Shown here: in pieces, positions 25,573 through 36,024 of the stretch
Position numbering within the stretch: the stretch's first letter is position 1
Layout: every line of letters begins with the position of its first letter
NCBI RefSeq assembly: GCF_902830275.1
Contig: NZ_CADESW010000006.1
Span: 186,001 to 250,000 of the forward strand
DNA length: 64,000 nucleotides
Direction of reading: 5' to 3'
DNA from: Burkholderia stagnalis
GTDB lineage: Bacteria; Pseudomonadota; Gammaproteobacteria; Burkholderiales; Burkholderiaceae
Program-made: the position numbers and the translations under genes
Notes under the pieces: generated by a model
The model's input: only the letters and a program-made list of their open reading frames with translations
The model's database searches: none
Told to the model about the DNA's origin: nothing

Positions 25573-26343
25573 CTAGAACCGCACTTCCGGCGTCGCCGCC
25601 GAGCGCGTGCCCGCAATCGGCCGGTTGCTTTCGCCGTGATACGTGAACACGAGCGAGAACTTCACCTGGTCGGAACGGTTCTGCCCGGCCGAATGCAGCG
25701 TGTTGCAGTGGAAGAACACGACGTCGCCGGCGGCGAGCGGCGGGCACGTCGCCGCGTCGATCATCTTCCGGTTTTCCGGCAGGTCGCTGCGGAAGAACTT
25801 CGCGTCGTCGAACGCCTGCGCGCCGAACTCGGCGGTATGCGAGCCCGGCACCAGCCACAGCGCGCCGTTCTCGTTCGTTTCCGGCCCGAGCGCCAGCCAC
25901 GCCGACACCATGTCCGAGCGCTCGAACGCCCAGTAGCGGAAATCGCGGTGCCAGCCGGTGAGGCTGCCGTACGCGGGATGCTTCGTCATCATGCAGTTGT
26001 GATGCGCGCGCGACAGCACCGGCCGCTCGCCGAAATACGCGTGCATCCACTCGCCGATTTCCGGTGCGATCGCACGCTCGGCGAATGCCGGATCGCGCGC
26101 GTACGCATCGAGCAGCCGCCGCACCGTGTGACCGCCGGGCGCATGCTTCGACTCGGGCGCGCCCGGATAGCGCAGGTCGGCCTCGAATTCGATCGGCTGC
26201 GCAGCTTCCTGCAACTGTCGCTCGGCAATCCGCTTCAGCGCCGCGCACTGCTCCGCGTCGACGAGGCCGCGGGCGATCACGAAGCCGCGTTCGCGCAGTT
26301 CCGCCACCTGCGCCCGAATCAAATCCGACTGCAATGAAGACAT
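25573..26343 (-). CDS. phytanoyl-CoA dioxygenase (PhyH) family protein
   Basis: 256-residue Fe(II)/2-oxoglutarate-dependent dioxygenase. The metal-binding HxD is visible in LTGWHRDFRYWAFE near residue 125. The distal iron His is in FFHCNTLHSAGQNRSD near 212, and a downstream Arg for 2-oxoglutarate follows. Length and motif spacing fit ectoine-hydroxylase/PhyH-like enzymes. The ATG at 26343 starts MSSLQSDLIRAQV. Monocistronic with its own terminator; the substrate is not predictable. Confidence 0.85.
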   Translation of the reverse strand: MSSLQSDLIRAQVAELRERGFVIARGLVDAEQCAALKRIAERQLQEAAQPIEFEADLRYPGAPESKHAPGGHTVRRLLDAYARDPAFAERAIAPEIGEWMHAYFGERPVLSRAHHNCMMTKHPAYGSLTGWHRDFRYWAFERSDMVSAWLALGPETNENGALWLVPGSHTAEFGAQAFDDAKFFRSDLPENRKMIDAATCPPLAAGDVVFFHCNTLHSAGQNRSDQVKFSLVFTYHGESNRPIAGTRSAATPEVRF

Positions 26344-26701
26344 GGGATGCTCGATGTATTTCTTGTGAATGTTTCGATTGTAAAACGGCGCCGGATGGTG
26401 CGCGCAGCATCAATGTCGTGCGCAGGGAATTGCCGGCCGGCAATTTGATCCACAGCAAGGGAACTGTGCGCCGCCGCGGTGGCCTCAGCGACAGGCAGTA
26501 TGTAATGCATGCCTTGCGGCACAAGGGTTATCCGCGACTTTTGCCCGTCACGAATCCCCTGTAGCCTGACGCGGCCTGTCAGTTCTGGCGGGCGCGGCGC
26601 GCAGCGACATTGGATACCATGCGCTGCGCCATCCGAGGCCGTTACATATCAGTGCGCTCGTCAAGGGCGCCATCCATTCAAGCAAGCAAAGCATCGTTCA
26701 C
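26344..26701. other. 358-bp intergenic region
   Basis: Lies between the divergent starts of the PhyH gene and the small Arg-rich gene. An AT-rich stretch at 26350-26385 is the probable PhyH promoter. I see no further gene, repeat or RNA in it. Confidence 0.4.
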
Positions 26702-27043
26702 ATGCCATTCCGTCTGACTTCCCGTCTCAGCCGCGCTGCGAAGCGCGTCGTGCCGTCCGCCCCGCTTCGTCCGCTGCGCCATCATCGCGCACGCGCGCAA
26801 GCGCTCGCCGTGCACCCGCAGGCGCACGCACGGCTCGACGGCATCCGCGCGTGGTTTCACGCATTCTTCTCGATGATGGGCACGCAGGCGTTCGCGCGCC
26901 GCGCGGGCCTGCGCTCGCTGCTGCAAAAGCCGTCGTCGCTGCGCGCGCTTGCGCTGCGCCGTGCGAACGGCCCGCAGCGCCGAGTCAACCGCCCGCGCCG
27001 CCTCGCGGCAAGCACCGGCTGGTTCGCGTTCGCGGCACGCTGA
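26702..27043 (+). CDS. small Arg/Ala-rich hypothetical protein
   Basis: 113-residue, very basic protein (about one residue in four is Arg, Lys or His) with a short hydrophobic patch (IRAWFHAFFSMMGTQAFARR near residue 48). Third codon positions are strongly G/C, as in real genes here, and a bidirectional terminator follows. The ribosome-binding site is weak. No family recognised. Confidence 0.45.
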   Translation: MPFRLTSRLSRAAKRVVPSAPLRPLRHHRARAQALAVHPQAHARLDGIRAWFHAFFSMMGTQAFARRAGLRSLLQKPSSLRALALRRANGPQRRVNRPRRLAASTGWFAFAAR

Positions 27044-27065
27044 CTCGCGCGGCGCACGCAGCCAT

Positions 27066-27095
27066 AAAAAAACCCCGGCCAGGCCGGGGTTTTTC
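27066..27095. terminator. bidirectional Rho-independent terminator
   Basis: A 12-bp stem (A-run plus CCCCGGC pairing with GCCGGGG plus T-run) with a CAG loop. The A-tract on one side and T-tract on the other let it work both ways. It serves metK on the minus strand and the small gene on the plus strand. Confidence 0.9.
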
Positions 27096-27113
27096 GTTTC
27101 GGGCAGCGGACGC

Positions 27114-28301
27114 TTACGCGACGCGCACTGCCGGCTCCACACCGGCCGCTTCGGCCAGCGCGAGCGCCTTGTCGGTCGCTTCCCACGAGAATTCCGGCTC
27201 TTCGCGGCCGAAGTGGCCGTAGGCGGCGGTCTTCTCGTAGATCGGGCGCAGCAGGTCGAGCATCTTGATGATGCCCTTCGGACGCAGGTCGAAGTGCTCG
27301 CGCACGAGCTTCGTGATCGTCGCGTCCGACACGCGGCCCGTGCCGAACGTGTTGACCATCACCGAGGTCGGCTCGGCGACACCGATCGCGTACGACACCT
27401 GGATCAGCGCGCGCGACGCGAGGCCGGCCGCGACGATGTTCTTCGCGACGTAGCGGCCTGCATAGGCTGCCGAACGGTCGACCTTCGACGGATCCTTGCC
27501 CGAGAACGCGCCGCCGCCGTGCGGTGCAGCACCGCCGTACGTGTCGACGATGATCTTGCGGCCCGTCAGGCCGCAGTCGCCCTGCGGGCCGCCGATCACG
27601 AACCGGCCGGTCGGGTTCACGAGGAACTTGATGTCGCCCTTGATCAGCTCGGCCGGCAGCGTCGGCTTGATGATCTCCTCGATCACGGCTTCGCGCAGCG
27701 CCGGCAGCTCGATGTCCGGTGCGTGCTGGGTCGACAGCACGACGGTGTCGATCGAATCCGGCTTGCCGTCGACGTAGCGGATCGTGACCTGCGACTTCGC
27801 GTCCGGGCGCAGCCACGGCAGGCGGCCGTCGCGGCGCAGGCTCGCCTGGCGCTCGACCAGGCGGTGCGACAGGTGGATCGGCAGCGGCATCAGTTCCGGC
27901 GTTTCGTCGCATGCGTAACCGAACATCAGGCCCTGATCGCCCGCGCCCTGGTCGAGGTTGTCGTCGTGCGCGCGGTCGACGCCCTGCGCGATGTCCGGCG
28001 ACTGCTTGTCGTACGCGACGAGCACCGCACAGCCCTTGTAGTCGATGCCGTAGTCGGTGTTGTCGTAGCCGATGCGCTTGATCGTGTCGCGCGCGATCTG
28101 GATGTAATCGATGTTGGCCGTCGTGGTGATTTCACCGGCGAGGACGACAAGACCCGTGTTGCACAGCGTTTCAGCGGCAACGCGCGAGTATTTGTCTTGA
28201 GCGAGGATGGCGTCGAGAATCGCGTCCGAGATCTGGTCAGCGACCTTGTCCGGATGGCCTTCGGAAACGGATTCGGAGGTGAAGAAATAATCGTTTGCCA
28301 C
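27114..28301 (-). CDS. metK: S-adenosylmethionine synthetase
   Basis: Makes SAM from methionine and ATP. At 395 residues it matches the family. The N-terminal [15 protein letters not shown] carries the ATP-binding His; [12 protein letters not shown] near residue 122 and [19 protein letters not shown] near 266 are the two MetK signatures. I place the start at a GTG (28301) eight bases after AGGAG, giving the usual (M)[10 protein letters not shown]; an ATG 36 bp upstream lacks both. Divergent from lpxL. Confidence 0.96.
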   Translation of the reverse strand: MANDYFFTSESVSEGHPDKVADQISDAILDAILAQDKYSRVAAETLCNTGLVVLAGEITTTANIDYIQIARDTIKRIGYDNTDYGIDYKGCAVLVAYDKQSPDIAQGVDRAHDDNLDQGAGDQGLMFGYACDETPELMPLPIHLSHRLVERQASLRRDGRLPWLRPDAKSQVTIRYVDGKPDSIDTVVLSTQHAPDIELPALREAVIEEIIKPTLPAELIKGDIKFLVNPTGRFVIGGPQGDCGLTGRKIIVDTYGGAAPHGGGAFSGKDPSKVDRSAAYAGRYVAKNIVAAGLASRALIQVSYAIGVAEPTSVMVNTFGTGRVSDATITKLVREHFDLRPKGIIKMLDLLRPIYEKTAAYGHFGREEPEFSWEATDKALALAEAAGVEPAVRVA

Positions 28302-28566
28302 TTTTTCAGGCTCCTGTGTGGTTACGGTTGGTATCACGTAGCCAGCTTCGTTGGGGCCTGAAGCGGCGACGCTTTAGCGGATTACCAGTACCGGGCAGCG
28401 CGCTTCGCGCCAGCCGGCTTCGCCCCGCAAGTTGTCAGTTAACTCGGCGAAGCCCGTATTATAGCGGCTTTCCAGAATTGTCACAGAGCATTGCCGTGCT
28501 GCTTCTTCCGCTGTCATTCAACCCCGTTTGCAACGTGCCGGCCCGCCGGAGTCATGGAGGTTCCGC
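28302..28566. promoter_or_regulatory. metK/lpxL divergent promoter region
   Basis: 265 bp between the divergent starts. It contains a GC-rich metK leader and AT-richer DNA around 28460-28520 suitable for both promoters. I looked for a SAM-type riboswitch in the metK leader and could not support one. Confidence 0.4.
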
Positions 28567-29451
28567 ATGCTAGGCCGCCTCGGCACGTATCTCGCCATCG
28601 GCTTCCTGAAACTGCTCGCGCTCCTGCCGTACGGCCTGACCGCACGGCTCGGCGACGGCCTCGGCTGGCTGCTCTACCAGATCCCGAGCCGGCGAAAGCG
28701 CATCGTACACACCAATCTGAAACTCTGCTTCCCGGATTGGAGCGACGCGCGCCGCGAGGAAATCGCCGGCCAGCACTTCCGCCACGCGATCCGCAGCTAC
28801 GTCGAGCGCAGCGTCCAGTGGTTCGGCTCCGCGAAGAAACTCGAGAAGCTGATCGAGATCGACAGCGCGGTCGACCTCACCGATCCGGACCTGCCGCCGA
28901 CGCTGTTCCTCGGCCTGCACTTCGTCGGCATCGAGGCCGGTTCGATCTGGCTCAACCGTTCGCTGCAGCGCCGCTGCGGGTCGCTGTACCAGCCGTTCTC
29001 GAACCCGGTGCTCGAGGAAGCCGCGAAAGCGGCGCGCGGCCGCTTCGACGCCGAGATGGTCGGCCGCGCGGACAGCGCGCGCGTGGTGCTGCGCTGGCTG
29101 CGCGACCGCAAGCCGGTGATGCTCGGCGCCGACATGGATTACGGGCTGCGCAACTCGACGTTCGTGCCCTTCTTCGGCGTGCCGGCGTGCACGCTGACGG
29201 CGGTCGGCCGGCTCGCGAAGACGGGCCGCGCGCAGGTCGTGCCGTTCATCGGCGAGGTGCTGCCGAACTACAAGGGCTACCGGCTGAAGGTCTTCAAGCC
29301 GTGGGACCACTATCCGACCGGCGACGACGATCTCGACGCGCGACGGATGAACGAATTCCTCGAAGAGCAGATCCCGCTGATGCCCGAGCAGTACTACTGG
29401 GTCCACAAGCGCTTCAAGACCCGCCCGCCCGGCGAGCCGAGCGTCTATTGA
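28567..29451 (+). CDS. lpxL: lipid A biosynthesis lauroyl acyltransferase (LpxL/HtrB family)
   Basis: 294-residue inner-membrane acyltransferase adding a secondary acyl chain to Kdo2-lipid IVA. An N-terminal hydrophobic anchor (TYLAIGFLKLLALLPYGL) precedes the catalytic H-x4-E motif in LFLGLHFVGIEAGS near residue 117 and the conserved MLGADMDYGLRNSTFVPFFG near 184. The ATG at 28567 follows GGAGG with ideal spacing. In related genomes the gene lies close to metK and dapF; here the higBA locus comes between it and dapF. Confidence 0.92.
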   Translation: MLGRLGTYLAIGFLKLLALLPYGLTARLGDGLGWLLYQIPSRRKRIVHTNLKLCFPDWSDARREEIAGQHFRHAIRSYVERSVQWFGSAKKLEKLIEIDSAVDLTDPDLPPTLFLGLHFVGIEAGSIWLNRSLQRRCGSLYQPFSNPVLEEAAKAARGRFDAEMVGRADSARVVLRWLRDRKPVMLGADMDYGLRNSTFVPFFGVPACTLTAVGRLAKTGRAQVVPFIGEVLPNYKGYRLKVFKPWDHYPTGDDDLDARRMNEFLEEQIPLMPEQYYWVHKRFKTRPPGEPSVY

Positions 29452-29470
29452 GCGCGGCATGCAGGCGCCG

Positions 29471-29773
29471 TCAGGTGCGCGCCTGCGCCCGCGTCACTTT
29501 CGGCATGCCTTTCGCGCGCGCCTGCCACAGGTCGTAGGCGGCCTGCTGAGCGAGCCAGAGATCCGCGCGGCCGCCGTTTTCCTCGCCTAGCCAGCCCTCG
29601 ATCCGCAGCGCCATTTCGGGCGAGATGCCGGCATGGCCGTGCAGCACGCGGGATAGCGCCGCCCGGGTCACGCCGAGTTGCGCCGCGGCCTCGGTGACGG
29701 TCAGTCCGAGCGCCGGAAGCACGTCCTCCCGCAGCGTTTCGCCCGGATGCGGTGGATTGAAAATGCGTGTCAT
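29471..29773 (-). CDS. higA: HigA-family antitoxin
   Basis: 100-residue XRE-type DNA-binding antitoxin. The sequence [20 protein letters not shown] is the HigA N-terminal signature, and the helix-turn-helix is [23 protein letters not shown] (written here in part: [12 protein letters not shown]) near residue 33. It neutralises HigB and represses its own operon. It starts 13 bp after the (frameshifted) higB stop. It appears intact, so it may still act as a repressor although its toxin gene looks broken. Confidence 0.93.
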   Translation of the reverse strand: MTRIFNPPHPGETLREDVLPALGLTVTEAAAQLGVTRAALSRVLHGHAGISPEMALRIEGWLGEENGGRADLWLAQQAAYDLWQARAKGMPKVTRAQART

Positions 29774-29786
29774 GCCTTTGGTGACC

Positions 29787-30066
29787 TCAGTGGTCGTCCT
29801 GGTAATCGACCAGAACGGCGTCGGGCCCTTCGAACCTGAAAGTCAATCGCCAGTTGCCGTTGACGCTGACGGCGTAGTGGGCGGCCAGCGAACCCTCGAG
29901 CCGGTGAAACCGCCAGCCCGGCACGTTCATGTCGAGCGGCGCGCCCGCCGCGTCGAGCCGGGCGAGCTGGCGCCGCAGCCTCGGTGCATGGTCGGGCCGG
30001 ATGCCCGCCTTGCTTCCGTTCCGAAAAAAGCGCTTCCACGCCCTTGTGTTGCCATGACTTGATCAT
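29787..30066 (-). pseudogene. higB: higB toxin gene with a single-base frameshift
   Basis: HigB is a ribosome-dependent mRNA interferase of the RelE fold. From ATG 30066 the frame reads MIKSWQHKGVEAL, then hits a run of six T residues (coding strand; 30029-30024). The rest of HigB lies in the other frame: [60 protein letters not shown], ending DDH-stop at 29787. One T fewer would restore a normal 92-residue toxin. No start codon serves the downstream frame alone. It could be a true pseudogene, a slippage site, or a sequencing error. Confidence 0.85.
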
Positions 30067-30446
30067 GGACCTCCTGCACGCAGGTCGCGATGGCCAGTGG
30101 CCTCGCACGTGTGAGCGTATAGCCACGCTATACGACCCGCCTCGTTCGTTGGTCAAACTGCCCGCAATCGCCGCACCGCAGGCCGCGCGACACCGGACGC
30201 ATTGCGCGGCGCGCACGATTTGCCACCGGCGCCAGCGCCCAACGAGCCTAAAACGGGCCTTCCCGTCGCCACAAGCCGGCCATTCGGCCATCGCAACTCC
30301 TTCCGACCGCATTGCGCGAAGCCATCCCGCCCCCCGCCCGCGCGGGACGCCCATGGCCGCTGCATGTATCATTCGCGGTTGAGATCAGCACGCCGAAGCA
30401 GGCTGCCCGGCACGCTGAGCCCCCCAATTGCAACGGAACACCCGCA
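30067..30446. other. 380-bp intergenic region between higBA and dapF
   Basis: Divergent promoters for higBA (with its palindrome at 30116-30134) and dapF. AGGAGG lies at 30069-30074 for higB on the minus strand. Several open frames cross the region on both strands, but all are Arg/Pro-rich shadows. No RNA gene seen. Confidence 0.5.
30116..30134. promoter_or_regulatory. higBA palindromic operator (predicted HigA site)
   Basis: A perfect inverted repeat CGTATAGC-CAC-GCTATACG, 50 bp upstream of the higB start. The AT-containing core overlaps where a promoter would be expected. HigA-type antitoxins repress from such palindromes; binding here is inferred. Confidence 0.7.
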
Positions 30447-31316
30447 GTGAAGCTCTCGTTCACCAAGATGCACGGCGCCGGCAACGACTTCGTCGTGCTC
30501 GACGGCTACTCCAGCGAACTGCCGCCGCTCACCGAAACGCAGGTGCGCGCGCTCGCGAACCGCCATTTCGGCGTCGGCGCCGACCAGTTGCTGCTGGTCG
30601 AGAAACCGACCGTCGACGGCGCGGACTTCAAGTACCGGATCTTCAATTGCGACGGCGGCGAAGTCGAACACTGCGGCAACGGCGCGCGCTGCTTCGTGAA
30701 GTTCGTGCTCGACAAGCGCCTGACCGACAAGCGCAGCGTGCGCGTCGAAGTCATGAAGGGCCTGATCACGCTGACGATGCAGGACAACGGCGAAGTCGTC
30801 GTCGACATGGGCGCGCCCGTGTTCGAGCCGGCGCAGGTGCCGTTCGACGCATCGGGCCTCGAAGGCCGCCCGGAAGGCCGCGATACGCTCTGGCCGCTCG
30901 ACGTGAACGGCGCCACGCGCTGGATCTCGACGGTCTCGATGGGCAACCCGCACGCGGTGCAGGTGGTCGACGACGCCGAAGCGTATCCGGTGCTCGCCGA
31001 AGGCCCGCTGATCGAACGTCACGTGCGCTTCCCCCAGCGCGTCAACGCCGGCTTCCTGCAGATCGTGTCGCGCCATGAAGTGAAGCTGCGCGTGTACGAG
31101 CGCGGCGCGGGCGAAACGCTCGCGTGCGGCACCGGCGCCTGCGCGGCGGTGGCGGCCGGCATCCGGCGCGGCCTGCTCGACACGCCGGTGACCGTGCACA
31201 CGCACGGCGGCACGCTGACGATCAGCTGGGACGGCGCGCGCGACGAAACCGCCCCGTTGCTGATGGCGGGCCCCGCCACGACCGTGTTCGAAGGCGCGAT
31301 CGACCTGGCTGTCTGA
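30447..31316 (+). CDS. dapF: diaminopimelate epimerase
   Basis: Converts LL- to meso-diaminopimelate for lysine and peptidoglycan. 289 residues. Both catalytic cysteines are present, in [14 protein letters not shown] near residue 75 and [16 protein letters not shown] near 229. The N-terminal signature [19 protein letters not shown] begins at a GTG (30447) preceded by GGAAC; I use it rather than the upstream ATG at 30312. First gene of a dapF-DUF484-xerC run. Confidence 0.95.
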   Translation: MKLSFTKMHGAGNDFVVLDGYSSELPPLTETQVRALANRHFGVGADQLLLVEKPTVDGADFKYRIFNCDGGEVEHCGNGARCFVKFVLDKRLTDKRSVRVEVMKGLITLTMQDNGEVVVDMGAPVFEPAQVPFDASGLEGRPEGRDTLWPLDVNGATRWISTVSMGNPHAVQVVDDAEAYPVLAEGPLIERHVRFPQRVNAGFLQIVSRHEVKLRVYERGAGETLACGTGACAAVAAGIRRGLLDTPVTVHTHGGTLTISWDGARDETAPLLMAGPATTVFEGAIDLAV

Positions 31317-31350
31317 CCCTTTCACCGTCCTGATTGAACGCTCCCGTCCC

Positions 31351-32076
31351 ATGAACGATCGCGAAGTCGCCGACTACCTGCTCGCCAACCCCGAATTCTT
31401 CGCGCAGCACGCCGAACTGCTCGCCACGATCCGTCTCGCGAACCCGCACGGCAAGGCGGCGATCTCGCTGCAGGAGCGGCAGATGGAGATGCTGCGCGAC
31501 AAGAACAAGCATCTCGAGCGCCGGCTCGCGGAGCTGGTGCGCTACGGCCACGAGAACGACAGCCTGTCGGCGAAGTTCAGCCGCTGGACCGCGCGCGTGA
31601 TCGCCGAGCGCGATCCGTACGCGCTGCCGCGCACGATCGCCGACGGCCTCGCCGACGTGTTCGACGTGCCGCAGACCGCGCTGCGCGTGTGGGACGTCGC
31701 CGACACCTATTCGCAGGCCGAATTCGCACGCCAGGTCGGCGAGGAAGTGCGCCTGTTCACGAACGGCCTGTCGACGCCGTACTGCGGCGCGAACACGGGC
31801 TTCGAGGCCGCACAGTGGCTCGCGCCGGTGCTCGCCGCGCCGGCCGCCAACGCGACGGACGGCAGCGACGCCGCCGCCGTCGGCGACGGCTCGGCCACCT
31901 CGGTCGCGCTGCTCGCGCTGCGCGCGCCGCAGGCCGGCGCCGATGCGCCCGCGTTCGGCCTGCTGGTGCTCGGCTCGCCGGACCCGCGCCGCTTCCACGA
32001 AGGCATGGCGACCGACTTCCTCGCGCAGATCGCGACGCTCGCGAGCGCCGCGCTTACGCGCCTGCTGCCGCACTGA
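31351..32076 (+). CDS. DUF484-family protein
   Basis: 241-residue cytosolic protein of the DUF484 family, a GAF-like fold of unknown role that is commonly encoded between dapF and xerC. The conserved start NDREVADYLLANPEFFAQH, the coiled-coil LQERQMEMLRDKNKHLERRL near residue 47 and the C-terminal FGLLVLGSPDPRRFHEGM are typical. It lies 34 bp after dapF and 23 bp before xerC, so one transcript is likely. Confidence 0.9.
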   Translation: MNDREVADYLLANPEFFAQHAELLATIRLANPHGKAAISLQERQMEMLRDKNKHLERRLAELVRYGHENDSLSAKFSRWTARVIAERDPYALPRTIADGLADVFDVPQTALRVWDVADTYSQAEFARQVGEEVRLFTNGLSTPYCGANTGFEAAQWLAPVLAAPAANATDGSDAAAVGDGSATSVALLALRAPQAGADAPAFGLLVLGSPDPRRFHEGMATDFLAQIATLASAALTRLLPH

Positions 32077-32099
32077 CACCGATCCAGGCCCGCCGCCCG

Positions 32100-33020
32100 A
32101 TGCCCGACGATCCGATCGCCGCCTACCTGTCGAACCTGAAGCACGTCAGGCAGCTGTCGGAGCACACGCTGCGCGCGTACACGCACGAGCTCGACGAACT
32201 GAAGAAGCTCGCCGCCGGCCGGCCGCTCGAATCGCTGAGCGCCGTCGACATGCGCGGCGCGGTGTTGCGCGCGCATGCGGGTGGACTGTCCGCGCGCTCG
32301 ATCTCGCATCGGCTGTCCGCATGGCGCGCGTTCTACCGCTGGCTCGCGCAGCGCATCGAGATGCCCGCGAATCCCGTCGCCGGAGTGCGTGCGCCGAAAC
32401 GCGAGAAATCTCTGCCGAAGGCGCTATCGGTCGATGACGCGGTCGCTCTGATGGACACCCCGCTGCCCGCCACGACCGAAGGCCTGCGCGACCACGCGAT
32501 CCTCGAGCTGTTCTACTCGTCGGGCCTGCGCCTGGCCGAGCTGATCGGGCTCGACGTCATGTACACGCAGGCGGACGGCTATCGCTCCGAAGGCTGGCTC
32601 GACCTCGCCGAAGCCGAGGTCACCGTGCGCGGCAAGGGCAACAAGGAACGCAAGGTGCCGGTCGGCCGCAAGGCGATCGACGCGCTGAACGCGTGGCTCG
32701 CGGTGCGCGGCGAGTTCGTGAAGCACGACCCGCATCCGCTGTTCCTGTCCGTGCGCGGCAACCGGATGTCGCCGGGCGTCGTGCGCGAGCGCGTGAAGCG
32801 CGCGGCGCTTGCCGCCGGCATTCCGGCGCACGTCCATCCGCACGTGCTGCGCCACTCGTTCGCGACGCACGTGCTGCAGTCGAGCGGCGACCTGCGCGCG
32901 GTGCAGGAGCTGCTCGGCCACGCGAGCGTCGCCGCGACGCAGGTGTATACGTCGCTGGACTTCCAGCATCTCGCGAAGATTTACGACAGCGCGCATCCGC
33001 GCGCGAAGAAGCGCGACTGA
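32100..33020 (+). CDS. xerC: tyrosine recombinase XerC
   Basis: 306-residue site-specific recombinase that, with XerD, resolves chromosome dimers at dif. The N-terminal SAM-like domain contains QLSEHTLRAYTHELDEL; the catalytic domain has the first Arg in FYSSGLRLAELIGLD near residue 143, HVLRHSFATHVLQ near 250 and the nucleophilic Tyr in ATQVYTSLDFQHL near 281. The ATG at 32100 is chosen by homology of MPDDPIAAYLSNL. All catalytic residues are present. Confidence 0.95.
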   Translation: MPDDPIAAYLSNLKHVRQLSEHTLRAYTHELDELKKLAAGRPLESLSAVDMRGAVLRAHAGGLSARSISHRLSAWRAFYRWLAQRIEMPANPVAGVRAPKREKSLPKALSVDDAVALMDTPLPATTEGLRDHAILELFYSSGLRLAELIGLDVMYTQADGYRSEGWLDLAEAEVTVRGKGNKERKVPVGRKAIDALNAWLAVRGEFVKHDPHPLFLSVRGNRMSPGVVRERVKRAALAAGIPAHVHPHVLRHSFATHVLQSSGDLRAVQELLGHASVAATQVYTSLDFQHLAKIYDSAHPRAKKRD

Positions 33021-33099
33021 CACGCGCGTCCCGTTTTTCCCCGCCGCGCGCGACGATCGACGTCACGTCCCGTCGCACGCGGCCCCATTCGATCCAGCC

Positions 33100-34308
33100 A
33101 TGCAAACCGTCACTCTCAAGCCGTCCAAGGACAAATCGCTGCTGCGCCGCCATCCGTGGATCTACGCCAATGCGATCGACCGCGTCGACGGCAAGCCCGC
33201 GCCCGGCGCGACCGTCGTCGTGCGCGCGCACGACGGCCGTTTTCTCGCGCGCGGCGCGTACAGCCCGCACTCGCAGATCCGCGTGCGCGTGTGGAGCTTC
33301 GACGAGAACGAGCCGATCGACCACGCGTTCTTCAAGCGCCGCGTGCAGCGCGCGGTCGCGCACCGCAACACGATGATCGCCGGCACCGGCGCGGTGCGGC
33401 TCGTGTTCGGCGAGGCCGACGGGCTGCCGGGCCTGATCGTCGATCACTACGTCGAGGATTCCGGCGATGCGTCGCCGCGCGGCCAGCTCGTCTGCCAGTT
33501 CATGGCCGCGGGCGTCGAAGCATGGAAGGACGCGATCGTCGCCGCGCTGGTCGGCGCGACCGGCTGCCCGAACGTGTACGAGCGCTCGGACGTGTCGATC
33601 CGCGAGAAGGAAGGCCTCGAGCAGACGACCGGCGTGCTCGCCGGCGACGCGCCGCCCGCGACGCTGATCGCGAACGAGAACGGCGTGCGCTACCACGTCG
33701 ACGTGCCGCACGGCCACAAGACCGGCTTCTACATCGACCAGCGCGACAACCGCGCGCTCGTCGCGCAATACGCGCACGAGCGGGACGTGCTGAACTGCTT
33801 CTGCTACACCGGCGGCTTCTCGCTCGCGGCGTTGAAGGGCGGCGCGAAACGCGTCGTGTCGATCGACTCGTCGGGCGACGCGCTCGCGCTCGCGCAGCAG
33901 AACGTCACCGCGAACGGCTTCGACGCCGGCCGCGCGAGCTGGCTCGACGCGGACGCGTTCAAGACGCTGCGCCGCCTCGTCGACGAAGGCGAGCGCTTCG
34001 ACCTGATCGTGCTCGACCCGCCGAAGTTCGCGCCGACGCGCGACAGCGTCGATCGTGCCGCGCGCGCGTACAAGGACATCAACCTGAGCGGCTTCAAGCT
34101 GCTGCGCCCGGGCGGCCTGCTGTTCACCTACTCGTGCTCGGGCGCGATCGACATGGACCTGTTCCAGAAGATCGTCGCGGGCGCGGCCGCCGACGCGAAG
34201 GTCGACGCGCGGATCCTGAAGCGGCTCGGCGCCGGCGTCGACCACCCGCTGCTGTCCGCCTTCCCGGAAGGCGAATATCTGAAAGGGCTGCTGTTGCAAA
34301 TCGTCTGA
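33100..34308 (+). CDS. rlmI: 23S rRNA (cytosine-C5) methyltransferase RlmI-like
   Basis: 402-residue SAM-dependent methyltransferase. An N-terminal PUA domain (LLRRHPWIYANAIDRVDG) binds RNA. The Rossmann motif I is NCFCYTGGFSLAALKGGAKR near residue 232, and the catalytic block is LDPPKFAPTRDSVDRAARAY near 305 followed by FTYSCSGAIDMDLF. This matches RlmI (m5C1962 in E. coli 23S rRNA). The ATG at 33100 follows GATCCAGCC. It is 79 bp from xerC. Confidence 0.9.
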   Translation: MQTVTLKPSKDKSLLRRHPWIYANAIDRVDGKPAPGATVVVRAHDGRFLARGAYSPHSQIRVRVWSFDENEPIDHAFFKRRVQRAVAHRNTMIAGTGAVRLVFGEADGLPGLIVDHYVEDSGDASPRGQLVCQFMAAGVEAWKDAIVAALVGATGCPNVYERSDVSIREKEGLEQTTGVLAGDAPPATLIANENGVRYHVDVPHGHKTGFYIDQRDNRALVAQYAHERDVLNCFCYTGGFSLAALKGGAKRVVSIDSSGDALALAQQNVTANGFDAGRASWLDADAFKTLRRLVDEGERFDLIVLDPPKFAPTRDSVDRAARAYKDINLSGFKLLRPGGLLFTYSCSGAIDMDLFQKIVAGAAADAKVDARILKRLGAGVDHPLLSAFPEGEYLKGLLLQIV

Positions 34309-34397
34309 TCGCCCGCATGTTGGCGGGCAGCCGCCTCCGCTGGTCGTTCGGACGAAGGGCGGGGGCTTGACAGATATGTTTCAATGAATGGTTGTGT

Positions 34398-34413
34398 GCC
34401 CGGTTCGCCGGGC
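34398..34413 (+). other. UUCG-capped hairpin in the cobW-like leader
   Basis: GCCCGG-TTCG-CCGGGC is a perfect 6-bp stem with the very stable UUCG loop. It lies 50 bp upstream of the GTPase start and about 25 bp after a TTGACA at 34367-34372. No T-run follows, so it is a leader structure rather than a terminator. Confidence 0.5.
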
Positions 34414-34463
34414 GCGAGCACATCCTGGTTTTGACCCCGATTCACGAACCACAGGCGACCGAC

Positions 34464-35540
<1,077 letters not shown>

Positions 35541-36024
35541 CGGCGGGCAGCGCGCCGCCCGCGACGCGTTCCGCGGCGGCGCCCCGGTGGCGGCAAAACG
35601 CCGCCACCGGCGAGGGTTTTCGCGTCATCGCTTTTTCGCGATTTGCGCGTTATATTTTCAAGATATTGGCGCAGCCGACGGGGATCGACCCGATACGGCG
35701 CAGACTTGCGATTCAGTTACAATACGTGCCCGCTGGAGTACGGCAACAACAGGCCCGGTTCTTGCAGCACGATCATCCGGGAATCGCAAACATGCCGGAT
35801 CGCGTGTTCGCCACCCGGCCGCGACCGATACGATCTGCCGCGCAGCATTCCGGTTCGCCGCGCGCGCACATCGACGCCAGGCCTATCCTGGTATTTGAGA
35901 ACCGGTTTTCCAGAGGCTTTCGGCCCCGCAGCGGCAAAACGCAAAGGATTGCAAGCGCGGTTGCGGGTAATCCCAAAGTGCAGGCAATATCTCGTGATTT
36001 GCCGCACATTGAAGAAGCAAGCAG
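35541..36024. other. 484-bp intergenic region upstream of dksA
   Basis: A terminator-like hairpin comes first (35584-35620). An AT-rich patch at 35640-35730, including GCGTTATATTTTCAAGATATT, is the likely dksA promoter zone, implying a long leader. Open frames in it are not gene-like. Confidence 0.45.
35584..35620 (+). terminator. possible terminator after the CobW-family gene
   Basis: Perfect 11-bp stem CCGGTGGCGGC / GCCGCCACCGG with an AAAAC loop, then CGAGGGTTTT. The T-run is short and displaced, so termination efficiency is uncertain. Confidence 0.5.

Noticed and set aside
28302-28420. SAM riboswitch in the metK leader
   Set aside because: No GCTAAA-type core or coherent alternative pairing with the metK ribosome-binding site was found, unlike in the metX leader.
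34309-34463. Zur box upstream of the CobW-family gene
   Set aside because: TTGACA is present, but no palindrome close to the Zur consensus could be aligned, so zinc control is left as inference from context.
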